A stretch of DNA of 64,000 nucleotides, from contig OX485805.1 in the NCBI GenBank assembly GCA_950295325.1, forward strand, positions 38,303,501-38,367,500. The letters are read 5' to 3'. A program made the translations under genes and the position numbers. Under the pieces are notes generated by a model. That model ran no database searches and was not told the origin of the DNA. It was given only the letters and a program-made list of their open reading frames with translations. Each line of letters starts with the position of its first letter. Position 1 is the stretch's first letter. Source of the DNA: Polytrichum commune. Taxonomy: Eukaryota; Streptophyta; Polytrichopsida; Polytrichales; Polytrichaceae. Of the stretch, positions 24,198 to 37,500 are shown piece after piece.

Positions 24198-25540
24198 AGG
24201 GTTTTTAGTTTGCTATTTGGTGACAGGCTTCAGACGGTCCAGACTCGTGGGAAGATTCACATACATTAAAGACATAAGAGAACGGAGAGAGATAGAGAGG
24301 GAGAGAGAAAGAAAGAGAGTTAGAATTGCCCTATTTGGAGTTTCCTCAGATTTTTCTATGTGTCATGTTGAAAGGGTCTGTAAAAGTGTGAGAGGTGAAC
24401 ATATTGTTGCTGAGATGTGTTCTAAGCGGGAAAAATTGAGAGGAAGTAGCGCCAACCGAATTTGACCTCCAGCGCTTCATCTACTCTTCCATATTGCTCA
24501 CGTCACCAGAGGGTGGAGGGTAAGGGTGGAGATGGTATCCATGTTGCTTGGACCATATTTGCCGACGTCCTGGGTAATGATGTATGAATGAGATTGGCAT
24601 GTGCATTTGTAATGGACAACTTCAAATGGCGGGTTCTGATTAGGTTTGTGGCATTACCACGGTGTTTATAAAATTTGAGACGGCGTCGGGGAGATTGTGT
24701 GTCAGTTTTGTGAGTGTCAATTTGCAGTTGCACAGAGCCCCGTAACGTCGGCTCCTATGAGGAATTTCGATGCATCTCCAGACCCTCCCCCCCCCAGTGT
24801 AAGGAGCATGTCGAAGACAAAAGGCTACAGGTAGTGTTGGGGTTTTGGATTTGCAGCCAGCAAGTACGACTCTAGGGGTCTTTTGAGCTCCGAGATTTTA
24901 TTTAGAATCGAATGCCTTCAAGATCAGTAGATTCTGTAACATCTCTATCGACATAAACGGTTGCCACCATCATTCCCATTCAGCTGCGGGTCAAGAAATT
25001 CGAGCTGTTATGTCTCCTTTGAGTCGTCAATAGGTAACACATCCAACCTACAAAGCTGGACATCCAGGCGGTTCAATAAAAATTTCACCGACATGATCCT
25101 CGGGTCCACATGAGACATGTAACCAATGAGTGTTCCTCAAAATTTGAAGTGAACGTCCCTTCCAAATTCCACCAAAGGATGATCACTCAAAGCTCATCAA
25201 CTTGGGGGAGCTGCTGTTTCTCTTCGCCCTCATTCACATATTCAAATAATGTTGCCGATCAGCAGACCTCGATCGGCATGCCTAACACGCTTGACTAATT
25301 ATGACGCCAACACAAATTATTAAGTCTCCAACTGGAATTCATCAACATCACATGTTGACAGAAACATCTGACATGCAAATGATGTTGACGCACATACATT
25401 CACGTATGAGCTTACAATCTGTCACCCGATGAACGAAGAGCTGCAGCTTCGTGAAATTGTGCTCCCACTCTCTGGTCGGATCGGTGTCAATTACAGTATT
25501 TGCCAACTCTGATCAAGAGCCATCATTAACACACAATAAG
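24198..25540. other. Upstream region of the ABCB gene
   Basis: No confident gene. It includes a GA-rich tract (about 24284-24316) and presumably the promoter and 5' UTR of the transporter gene. The coding frame of the transporter is open back to about 25451 without an in-frame ATG before 25541. Confidence 0.5.
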
Positions 25541-28500
25541 ATGGTGTTGATCAGGCCAGAAGAGACAGATCCCCCCGAAGCGCATCATGAGGATGGAGCC
25601 GGGATGTCAAACTCCTTAATATATGATCTTGAGAGCCTCAGGGTTGAGGATTCTTCTCCATGCCCAGTACCATCAACGTCGGTCCATATGATCGAGTGTC
25701 TGGATAAGCCAGAGGTTGTGATGTTGCGACTTCAAGGACGTAGCCAACAAATTACACCTAGGATGTCACTGACAGATCATCATCATCAACATCAACATCA
25801 ATACCAACATCATCATCAACATCATCCCGGTGTGTATGGTGATGATGCAGATCAGGTGGCAAATGGTGATCCATCCATGCAGCAGGTTATCCCACGGAAA
25901 CCCGGCCAGCTTGATCCAGGGGAAACCGCCCTGCATGTGTTTGCGGAGCTCACCACATCTCCTCCAGCGAATCAGAAGGTGCATAAACCTGTTGAGCCTC
26001 ATGGTTCAGTGCCATTTTACCAGTTGTTCTCGTTCGCAGATTCGATTGATTATTTCTTGATGGTCGTGGGGACCTTCGGTGCCATCATCCATGGTGCTGC
26101 TCTGCCAGTTTTCTTCCTTTTCTTCGGGAAGCTGCTGAATGGATTTGGCGCCAACTCGAATAACCCTCACTATGCCGCTCACATTGTCGCTAAGGTAGGC
26201 GAATCCATAACCATAATCCATGACCATAATCCATGTATCCAGTGTTTTTCATCTACCTCTGCACAGTCAATTGCATTGCATTGCTTCATGAAGGAGAGAA
26301 TCTTCTTGCGAGGGTATTTATGTGTCCTCTATTATGTCCTGCCATCTCAGAGCAAATATCCAGTGATTTTCATCTACCTTCGTACCAGCAATTGAATTGC
26401 ATTGCTTCATGAAGGAGAATCCTCTTGTGAGAGAATTCATAAGTCCTCTTATATCCTGCCATGCTGATGCGAAACCTAGGACCAAATATCCGGTGATTTT
26501 TATCTACCTCTGTACAGTCACTTGCATTGCATAATTGCTTCATGAAGGAGAATCTTCTTGCGAGAGAGTTCAGTTTCCTCTTATATCCTGCCATGATGCT
26601 GATGCGAAACCTGAGATGAACTGCCGTGTTTCCTAGCTACCAAGTCGCTTGAAAAACCTTGGTGCAAGGTGATTTTAAGGTCATATGATCAATTAGAATT
26701 CGGTTCACAGAAACTGGATGCAGTTCCAAGGCTTTTTAAACTCACCATGGTTTGTTGTCCTTCGCCTGTGAAGCCACTCCACATTCCAGTACTGTTTGAG
26801 TCAAGGAATCTAAACAGTACTCGATTAATACACCAGTGATTATTATATGCCCTTTACAATCAACTGGATTGCAACATGAAGGAGGATCTTCTTCCGAGAT
26901 AAACCATGCATCCTCTTATGAAGTGCTATGCTGCGAAACCTTAGGTGAACTGCGGTGCAGTTACTTGGTACTTCCTAACTACCAATTTACTTGAAAAGCC
27001 TCGTTGCAAGCAAGCAACGTTAAAATAAATTGAAGAATTCTGATGATTTACCAGAAGCTGGGTGCAACTAGCTCCAATTCTCGTACTCCCACCGATAGCT
27101 AATCAGAGCCTCTCAACCTAATGAGACACTTACAAGTTGTTCAAAGATTTTGTGGTTCCACAGTGCATTGTCGTAAAGGTAAGGCGAAGGATTCCGAAGC
27201 CAAAGATAGAAACCCACATGTGTTGACAATGCCTAACCTTTGGGCTGAATGAAACCATCGAGATTGGCATCACAATCATCACCTGTGACGACACTCCAAG
27301 TTGCAAAATTCCACTACCATTTGTGTCAAGTCATTCAGGCGGTGATGGTAATGTAATCAATTCTAATTCGGTTTACCAGATCAAACTGGGAAGAGCAGCT
27401 CCCACCTGTGTGAATCTGTCAACCTCATGAGATATTTACAAGTTGTTGACTGGTTTTGTGGTTGCACAGTACGCATTGGACTTCCTCTATGTGGGCCTTG
27501 TGGTGTGGATAGCATCATGGGCAGGTAGTCATCAACAATTACCTGATTCACCTCTGATCAAATTTTGTTGAACTTCAGTAATTTATCGAAGTGATCCGTT
27601 TTCTTGAGCACTGGGCTGAATGTATTTGCTCTTGTTTCAAATTTCAAATGTCTCTCTGGTGACCTGAAAATTTTGCGTAATGGGGGGTACCGGGATGGTG
27701 GCAGAGGTGGCCTGTTGGATGCAGACAGGAGAGAGGCAAGCAGCCCGGATGCGCATCAAGTACTTGGAGGCCATGTTGCATCAAGATATAGGCTTCTTTG
27801 ATATCGATGGTCGCACCACAGCCATTGTCAGCAGCTTGGCCAGTGACACCCTCCTTGTCCAGGACGCTATCAGTGAGAAGGTATAATATGTTTGGATTTT
27901 CTCTCTCAAATCTTACAAACTCCTACTCTCTCTGGACCTTATCACTGATCAATCGACTGCAGAAACATCTGGAAAATACAAAGTGGTCTGTGAATCTTAT
28001 CCATCCTTTCAACCAGAAACCCTAGTTTGATTCTTTCGGCCATGCACACAGAGGCGGGTCCGCTTGCCTCACATTTAGAACATGGGGGATAGCTTGATGT
28101 GACTGAGAATTTCATTAAAATTGTACGATTTTTCCAAATAATCATTTCTGCATGAATTTGGAGACATTCATGATCCTTCAGGTTTAGATGGGTGAAGGGA
28201 GTTTCAATCTCTTTCAGTATTGATTAATCAACGGCAGAGACATCTGGAAACTACAAAATGGTCTCATAACTGTATCTTATATATGCTATCATCCATAAGC
28301 ACAGAGACGGATCTGCCTGCCTCACATTCGGAACATAGGGGGTAGCTTAATGTGACTGAGATTTCCATGGCATTATGTGATTTACCCGATTTTCTTTCCT
28401 GCATGAATTTGGAGACATTCGCGATCCTTCAGATTTAGGTGCCCTAAAGGGAGTTTTATCTCCTTGCCGTACTGATCAATCGACTGGATAAACATTTGGA

Positions 28501-31500
28501 AAACACAGAATGGTCTCTGAATCTTACCTTGCTATCAACCATAAATCTATAGATTCTTTCAGCCATGCACAGAGATGGATACATGCATGCATCCAAGACA
28601 CTGAGCACGGTGAGCAGGACCATTGAGAAACCCAGATGATGATAATGATGAGCTGGTCACATATTTCTTGCAGATGGGAAACTTCATACACTACATGGCC
28701 ACCTTTGTGGCCGGCTTTGCTGTCGGGTTTACGTCGCTCTGGAAGCTTGCTCTTGTGACTCTTGCAGTCGTTCCTTTGATCGCCATTGCTGGTGGTTTCT
28801 ACGCGGCATGTCTTACAGAACACACTGCCAGAACCCAGCAACAATACTGGGAGGCAGGGAGCATTGTTGAACAGGTCCCTGGTTCTTCTCTCCATATCGA
28901 AATCCTGGATCCACTTTATTGAGTATCAGCTTTCAAAATTGGTGTGGCTATACATTACGTATGGTTTGTGAATTTGGTTGCACAAATTCTGCAGTCTGCA
29001 TGCTTTCAAGTAAAATGCAAGGCATAATAGAGTTATCCTCTAACCCAACATGACTTTTGGTCCCTTTTGGTCAAGAGTTGGTTGTTTTGCATACACCACC
29101 TTCCATGTTCGGTAGGGTGCATGTTTGGAGGTAGTGTGGAGGTTTGAACTAAGAACATTCTATGAACATTATATCTAGCGCTATTGAGATTCAAACCCAT
29201 TCTGGCATGTCGAGAGGTCTACAATGAGTTTAGCCCTCAACGAACCGAAACAAGTTGCTCTTCATTCAAATTCAAAACCTACCTCTCCGAGCATGCATCA
29301 CAAGTGGAAAGAAATTGTTGATATTGTATACAAACCAACCAATGAAAAATCATAGGGAGTCAATTCTCCTGACGAAAAGTTCCGTTGATGAGTTAAACGA
29401 TAGCTCCAAGAGTCTTCTGCCCAATCATGCACCTGGTATTGGAGAGACATGTGACTTGGTGTTTAGTCCCTGTTCAGTCAAACTGAAAGAGATTCAAGTT
29501 CATAGACATGTCAAAGACATAGTATTCTTCACACAGCAGATGGAATGGTGTGAGGAAGTTCAATCAGAGGGTATGATGTTTCAGGCAAGGTCATGATGAT
29601 TCTGGGGAAGTTATGATTCGCTGATAAAATTGTGATGGCGTTTCCTGTTCAGGCAATCGCACAGGTGAGAACGGTCTACTCCTTTGTTGGCGAGGCCCGA
29701 GCAGTGGAGTCTTACTCTAAGGCCCTCCAGGCTGCACTGAAGCTGGGGTACAAGGGAGGTTTAGCAAAAGGGCTTGGCATGGGCACAACCTATGGTGTCC
29801 TCTTCTGCTGTTGGGCCCTGTTACTTTGGTATGCGGGAACCCTAGTTCGGAGTGGAGTCACCAATGGCGGCAAAGCTCTCTCCACCATCTTTGCGGTCAT
29901 AATTGGGGGCATGTGCGTTTCCAATTTCTCTAAACCTCGTCCTGCTTGCTTGCAAGAAGTGCTTGTTCATCAGAAAGAAAGAACAAAAGAAAGAACAAAA
30001 GAAAGATGGTTCTCCGATGTTGCCACTGGCGTGAATTATGATGGTGCTTCACCTTCGAGTTGGTCTCAGTCTATATGTAATCTTCAAACGGGCATCACGA
30101 TAATTACAGGACGTGGCAACGTCTTCGTTAAAGGCCTTGGGTTTAAGCCATCCTCTTGTTCGTCACTATATAATGGTCCACCTAAACCCTTTAAGTGGTA
30201 CTGTTTCACAAGATTGCAGGTTTTGTAGATTTTGAAGATTAATTTGGTATTTCAAATTTAATGTGATCCCCATCAATAACACATATTAGTGTAATTGTGT
30301 AGCTACTAGTCTTTCAGCCACAATGTTCCTAAGAATCACATTTCTAAGTCTATGTCAGGGCATCCTCTAAATTTTCATTCATCAGTCTGGAGCACTATTT
30401 TTACAAAAGCCTATGATGGCTGTGGTTGTGGTTTGGGAAGGAAGCAACCATAACATTACTGTAAAAATGCACTAGGGGATCTCATAAAGGTGGACCAGAG
30501 CATTATCTTGCGCCGATTTGGGCACAAAGAAAAATACAAAGAAGTGAATAGGTATTGGTCATCTGGCCCATCTGCTCCTTCAATGGCAAACTAATTAGGG
30601 CTGTGGGCGTGAGTGCAGTGGACTTGGCCAAGCATCGCCAAACCTGCGTGCGTTTGTGAAGGGGAAAGTGGGAGCTTACAAAATCATGGAGATGATAAAA
30701 CAAAAATCAATTATGCAACGTGGCAACGACGACACGGGCAAGCAGCTGCAGAATGTGCAAGGCCAGATTGAGTTCCGGAATGTGGATTTCAGCTACCCGT
30801 CAAGACCTGATGTACTCGTCTTCCGAGATTTTTCCCTCAGCATTCCTCCTGGCAAGACCGTGGCCATAGTGGGCTGCAGTGGTTCGGGGAAGTCGACGGT
30901 GGTGTCTCTGATTGAACGATTCTATGATCCTAATTCTGGTAGGAATTAATCAAGAGGATATATAAATTACATATTATGACTTGTCATTAAACTCTGTGCT
31001 GTCAATGCCGATTCAGACAATGTCTCAAGTGTACATAGCATTCTTAATTGGTAAAGTGAGTGTTCACCCTAGATAAGCATCTTCTGCTTCAAAGTACTCT
31101 TATCTTGGGACAAAGCTTCTGATTTTGAAGAATTTCTCATAAGTAGCATAGTGAGTGTTTGCTTGAAGCTTGAATTATAGAAAGATAACGTCCTATACCT
31201 GCTTACGAATGCTATGTATCAAATGTCAAGAGAGGCAGTAAATGTAAACTATTTCAGAAAACGATCTCAAGTCGACTGTGAATTTGTTCAAAGCAGACTC
31301 CATTATTTGGTGATCTTGAAGCAAAACAAAGAAATTATGGAATTCTTATGATGTGTTGCTCATAGGCTAGAAATTTCAAAAAAATTCTATAGGGAATTTG
31401 CAGCAAAGTTCTCATGCATTGTACATTAACTTATGTCCCAAAGTTTTATGTAAACCCTGTTGCTCAAAAGTCGTAATGAAATTAAGATGATGGGTTGCAG

Positions 31501-34500
31501 GGGAGGTGCTTCTGGATGGACACAATGTGAAATCATTGCAGCTCAAATGGCTGAGGAGCCAAATAGGGCTGGTTAACCAAGAGCCTGCACTTTTTGCAAC
31601 CAGCATCAAAGAGAACATCCTGTATGGAAAAGACAATGGCACCAACACTGACATTGAGGATGCGTGCAAGGCTGCCAATGCGCATGCTTTCATTGCTCAA
31701 CTTCCTGACCGTTATGACACCCAGGTCATCTTTCCTTACACTCTAAAGCCCATGATGATGATGTTGCTCAGTTGGATAGAATTCAGCTTTCTTTCATTAT
31801 CATGTGAACTTGGTAATGGGTGTTAAAAGACCTGCTATGGGATGTAGTGGCCACCCAACCTACTGAGCCGGGTTAGTGGGTGAGGTAGATATTTGCTGCC
31901 CACTACATCCAATGGCATGGCGACACATATCAATCACTGGACACAGTGGTCATGCCATGGCAAGGTCGTCAAATACAAATGATATTGTGTCTCTTCGTAT
32001 TCAATGAGGAATAACAATGTTAGCAAATCTCTTGGTCCAACCACTACAAAATTGCAATCCTTTGAAGTGATGAGCTCTTTGTTATGAGCCCTACTATTGT
32101 TTCAAAAGTTCTTAATTTGATCCGAAAGCCATTGGATGTCTATTGCACCCAATGATAGGACGGCACATGTCCATTACTAGATGTAGTATTATTGGTCATG
32201 CCATGCCATGATCATTGATTATAAGTGTTAACGAGCCTCCTCATACCCAATCAAGAATAAACATGTCAGCAAAATTGCTTCGCCTGACCATTGCGAAGTT
32301 GCATTCCTGTCAAGTTGTTGGCACCAGCTTTGTTATGAGCCTTATTCTTTTTGGAAATTCTAAATTCACCAAAGAAGCTCACTTGTGTGCAGGTAGGCGA
32401 GCGCGGGGTCCAATTGTCTGGTGGACAGAAACAGAGGATAGCCATAGCTCGGGCAGTTCTCAAGAACCCCACCATCCTGCTCCTTGATGAAGCAACAAGT
32501 GCACTTGACACAGCTTCTGAACAAATAGTTCAAGAAGCTCTGGACCGGGTTATGGTGGGCCGAACCACTGTGGTGGTTGCACACCGCCTTTCCACTGTCC
32601 GGAATGCTGATTTCATAGCTGTTGTCCAGAACGGTGTTATAGTGGAGATGGGAACACATGAACACCTCATAGCCAGGGGCCAAAGTGGAGCATATGCCGC
32701 CCTTGTGAGATTGCAGGAGATGGCCACGTCTCAAGATGTGGATCCATGCCTAAGTCATGAATCTTGCAGGTACCTCCATGTGGGTTAGATTCGTCCTTAT
32801 TTGTAATGTCGTGGAATGAATTCTGACAAATTATCTGTGTGTGCAGAAAGATCTGCTGGGCTACACTAATTCATGGTCAACACAGTTCCTGAAAGCGTTA
32901 AGCAAAATTGGGATTCCAGTACTTACATGGGAGTTAGATTTAATAGCAAACTTTAAGGACTTTGAACTAATCAATTCTGGGGAAATTGACTAATACGATT
33001 GTTGGTTTGCAGACTATCCCAATTGAGTGTTTCCAAATCTGGAAGGACGTTAACTCGACAATACAGTGCAGTGTCGGACAATCCATCAGAAGCAGATTCC
33101 ACAAGGGGGCTACCAATATCCGATTCAAAAATTCGAGCCTCCTCTGTGTGGCGGTTGATGAAGCTCAACCGGCCTGAATGGCCCTATGCAGTGGTTGGGA
33201 TTGCAGGATCGGTGGTCTCAGGATGCATGAATCCAACTTTTGCTCTTGTTGTGAGTCAAACACTGAAATCCTACTACAATGCAGACCACAAAAAGATGGA
33301 GCGCGAAATCAGCAGATATTCTCTTTTCTTCGTGGGCCTGGGAGGGTTGTCTATCTTTGGCTACTTTGGTCAGCATTTTTTCTTTGGCATCATGGGCGAC
33401 AATCTGGTGAAACGTGTCCGGGAGAAGATGTTTGCCGGTAAGTCCATAATCTTCTAACTGATAGGCTACACTTTGCAATCTGCTCAAAATTAGATTTATG
33501 CATCCAACTTTTGGCGGTATCGTTCTCACCAAGAAGGGTTGGCTATCAAGTGCACTGATTAAAATACTAGGTTCAAGAATTTCAATTTGCAGGCTTTTAA
33601 AAAGGATTCTATTTAGGAATATATTATTCTAAAAATATGATGAGAAAGAAGATATTGTGATGGATATGGTATTTAAGAACATTCAACATATCATTCCAAA
33701 GAAAAATTGTTGTTGACAGGTATACTGCGGAATGAGGTTAGCTGGTTTGATGTGAACGAGAACAACAGTGGGAAAGTAGCAGCTCGTCTCTCGGCTGATG
33801 CATCAACTGTGAGGGCTGCAATTGGAGATCGCATCTCCTTGCTGGTCCAGAACTTTGCATTGCTGTTGGCAACCTGTGCAATCGCATTCGTCATACAATG
33901 GCGCATGGCCTTTGTGCTCTTGGCCACATTCCCCATTCTTGTTGGAGCATCCTTTGTTGAGGTGTGTACCAATGTTAAACCCGTATACGGTGAATGCATG
34001 AATATCAACGATCAACATCACTAATGGCATCAAAGAATCTACCCGAAGGTATCATAATTGTAATATCAATTGATATTTGGTGGGTATGTCAAGGTGAGAA
34101 AAATCATTTTACACCCGAGTTATTATTAGAGTCAATTTCATTCTAATCCATATGGATACTAGGGCGATTTTGCCTAGGTATGAAGGTTCTTACATGGTAT
34201 ATAGACCCGATCGGTAATGAGAATAAGAATACCGTCAATTACCCATACCCTGGAGGTATCAAAAAATGTGAAATCCTTATTATAGATCATACCCAATGGT
34301 GTTAGAAAATACGATACCAGATGAACACTGTTGTGTACATGATAATGTGATGAATTATTTGGCACATGTTGAGTACACTCTCAGAGCCTACGACTGACCT
34401 GAGATTCATCAAGTAAAGAATGAAAGAAAGAAAGAAAGAAAGAAAGTAACTAGCTATGCACATACACCGCAGTGAAACATGGATTGTACTAAACTCGACA

Positions 34501-37500
34501 TGGTGGTCACCTATTCCAATTTCACTGATTTGGTGCACTGAAATCAGTACAGCATTCTTCAACTTGTTATTCATATGTGTTTCATCACTTGTTTGATGCA
34601 GCAAATGTTCTTGAGGGGCTTTTCCGGAGATATAGCGAAAGCACAGGCTGGGGCAAGCATGCTGGCAGGAGAAGCAGTCAGCAACATTCGGACAGTCGCA
34701 GCTTTCAATGCTGAGGATAAAGTACTTCGTCTTTTCAGACACGAGCTTGAGATTCCTATGGAGAAGAGCTTTTGGCGAGGCCAGGTACCAGGTCGTGTAA
34801 TCCCCTCATTGATCCCCTTTCATCAGACCTGTGAACAATAGCAACGGGACTGATAGTCTTCCCAAATATGTCATATCAAATGTTCAGGCCTTCCGTGTTA
34901 AGTCTCATGTAAGCTGTCAAGATGTTGTCCGTTTGTGATTCCGAAGTGAAGGTGTAAGGAGTTGAGAGAGTGGACTGTAGCTCTAACTTATCAAATTTGT
35001 TAACAACAATGGGAGCCCAATACAATACCCTCTATGTGAGCATCTTAGTGTCTTTGATCACATGTGCACTTTTCCTGTTTCAATGGGACCCACTCCCGTG
35101 TCTTCTTCATCTGGACCAGATAGTCTTTGCAAATTTCTCATATATATTCTACAGGCCTGCCACGTAACATTTCATGTCAATCGGTGGATTGAAGATGTTG
35201 TCACCCATTTGTGGTACAGAAGTCATGTTGTAATGATGTTGACTTGTAGTTCCATTCATCAAAACAACACAATATCCTCTATGTGTGAACCTAAGCGTCT
35301 TGGATCACATCTCCCCATGTGGCTGCTTCACTTGAACCACTAAATCATCACAGTATCACATCAGACATTCTTTCTAGATCTGTGAAGACGTTGTCACCAA
35401 TTTGTATTGATGAGCCTGAAGTGATCTTGTAATGAGTGCTTGTTTCATTTGGACCACCTATTCTTCTTCATAGAATTACACCAGTCTTCCCAAAATTTGT
35501 TATATTCTGCAGACAGGTCTGCTATAGAGAATTTGTCAAGATATTGTCACCGATTTGTGATGATGATTCCGAAGTAAACTTGTAACGAGTGTTGTGAGAA
35601 TGTGTCCTTGTAGTTCCCATTCATCATCAGTCCAATATCATCAATGTGCAACTAAGCGTCTTGGATGACATCTCCCACTGTGTCTATTTCAATCGGACCA
35701 CCTGTTCTTCACTGAATCACACCAGATAACCTTCCCCAAATTTGCCACATTCAGCAGACAGATCTTCCATAGAAACTCAGCCAAGACGTTGTCACCGATT
35801 TGTGAAGATGGTTCTTAAGTAAGAGTGGTCATGAATGTTGCGAGCATGTGAACTTCCCACTCACTGGCCCAATACAATATCCTCTATGTGTGCACCTAAG
35901 CATCTTGGACCACATCTCCCGCTGTCTCTGTTTCAGTTCGACCACCTAATGTTCTTCATCACAGAACCACGCCAGATTGTCTTCCCAATTTTGTCATACT
36001 CAATAGACAGGTCTCCCGTTGAAAATTGTCAAGAAGATGTCACCGATTTGTGATAATGACGATTCCCTTCCAAAGCAAGAGTTGTAATGAGTGTTGTGAG
36101 CATGTGGATTTGTAGTTGTATCAAAAAGGGTTTGGGAGCAGGTGGCTGGCCTTGGCTATGGACTCTCCCAGCTCGCCATGTTCGGGGCATACGGACTCGG
36201 CCTCTGGTACGGCTCCATTCTAGTGAAGAACGGTGTCACAGAATTCGGCAACGTCATCAAAGTCTTCATGGTTCTCATAATCGCCGCCTTCGCAGTGGCT
36301 GAAACCCTAGCACTCACACCAGACATCGTCCGAGGAGGCCAAGCACTCGCCTCCGTCTTCGAGGTTCTCGACCGATCCACAGAAATCGACAGCGAGGATC
36401 CCGATGGCGAGGTAGTCCAATCCGTAAAAGGCGACATCGAACTAAGAAAAATCATGTTCGCCTACCCTTCCCGCCCCGAAGTCATCATCTTCAAGGACTT
36501 AACCTTAAAACTCCGCACCGGGAAGAGCCTGGCGCTTGTCGGTTCCAGCGGATCGGGTAAAAGCTCCATAATTGCTTTGATCGAAAGGTTCTACGATCCA
36601 ATTCTGGGCAGGGTGTTCGTCGATGGTCGTGACATCAGAAAATTTAATTTAAAAAGCCTGCGGCGCCACATTGGCCTAGTGCAGCAGGAACCTGCACTGT
36701 TTGCCACCAGCATCTACGAAAACATCTTGTATGGGAGGGACGGTGCGTCGGAGGCTGAGGTGGTGGAAGCTTCGAAGCTTGCCAATGCTCATCACTTCAT
36801 CAGTGCTCTGCCTGAGGGTTATGGAACCCAAGTTGGTGACCGAGGGATCCAGCTCTCCGGTGGCCAGAAGCAGCGGGTGGCGATTGCAAGGGCTGTGTTG
36901 AAGAATCCTGCCATTTTGTTGCTGGATGAGGCCACGAGTGCCCTGGATGCGGAGTCTGAGCAGATCGTGCAGGATGCGTTGGACCACCTGATGCAGGTAA
37001 TTCCTGGAGCTGATGTTGTGGTACTGTCATAGTGCTGCTGATGATGTTGATGATGATGATGATGGTGGACGAGTTCAAGATGGAATTGTTGCAGATTGTT
37101 GGCACGAATTTCCCATTTTAAATTGCGAGGTTTTTGTAATTGACCGTCTTTTCGAGAGGATTTGTGATGAAGTTTCAAATCTGGTCATAGACAAGTCGAG
37201 TAATTTGAATTTCTTTTGAGTTTCTGGATAGTGATGAGCTTCAGCACTGATGAGTAGTTTGAAGTTCTTTCAAGTGTCTGACAAAGTTCAGCTTCAAGTA
37301 TGATGAGTACTTTGAAGTTCTTTTTCAGTTGTCTGACTGTGATCGGCTTCAAGTCTTGAGTAATTTAAAGTCCTTCATGTTTCTGACAGTAATCAGCTTT
37401 AAATCTCGGTAACAATTTACTTCCAAGTGTGCAATTTGAAGTGCTTTCAAGTTTCTGGACAAGTGATCAGCTTCGAATCTTGGTCATAGATTACTCGACA

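Noticed and set aside
29632-30228. 198-residue frame read as one exon through the ABCB exon 5 donor
   Set aside because: Similarity to ABC transporters stops exactly at the GT at 29913, and the following residues are intron read-through. Exon 6 resumes in phase at 30619.
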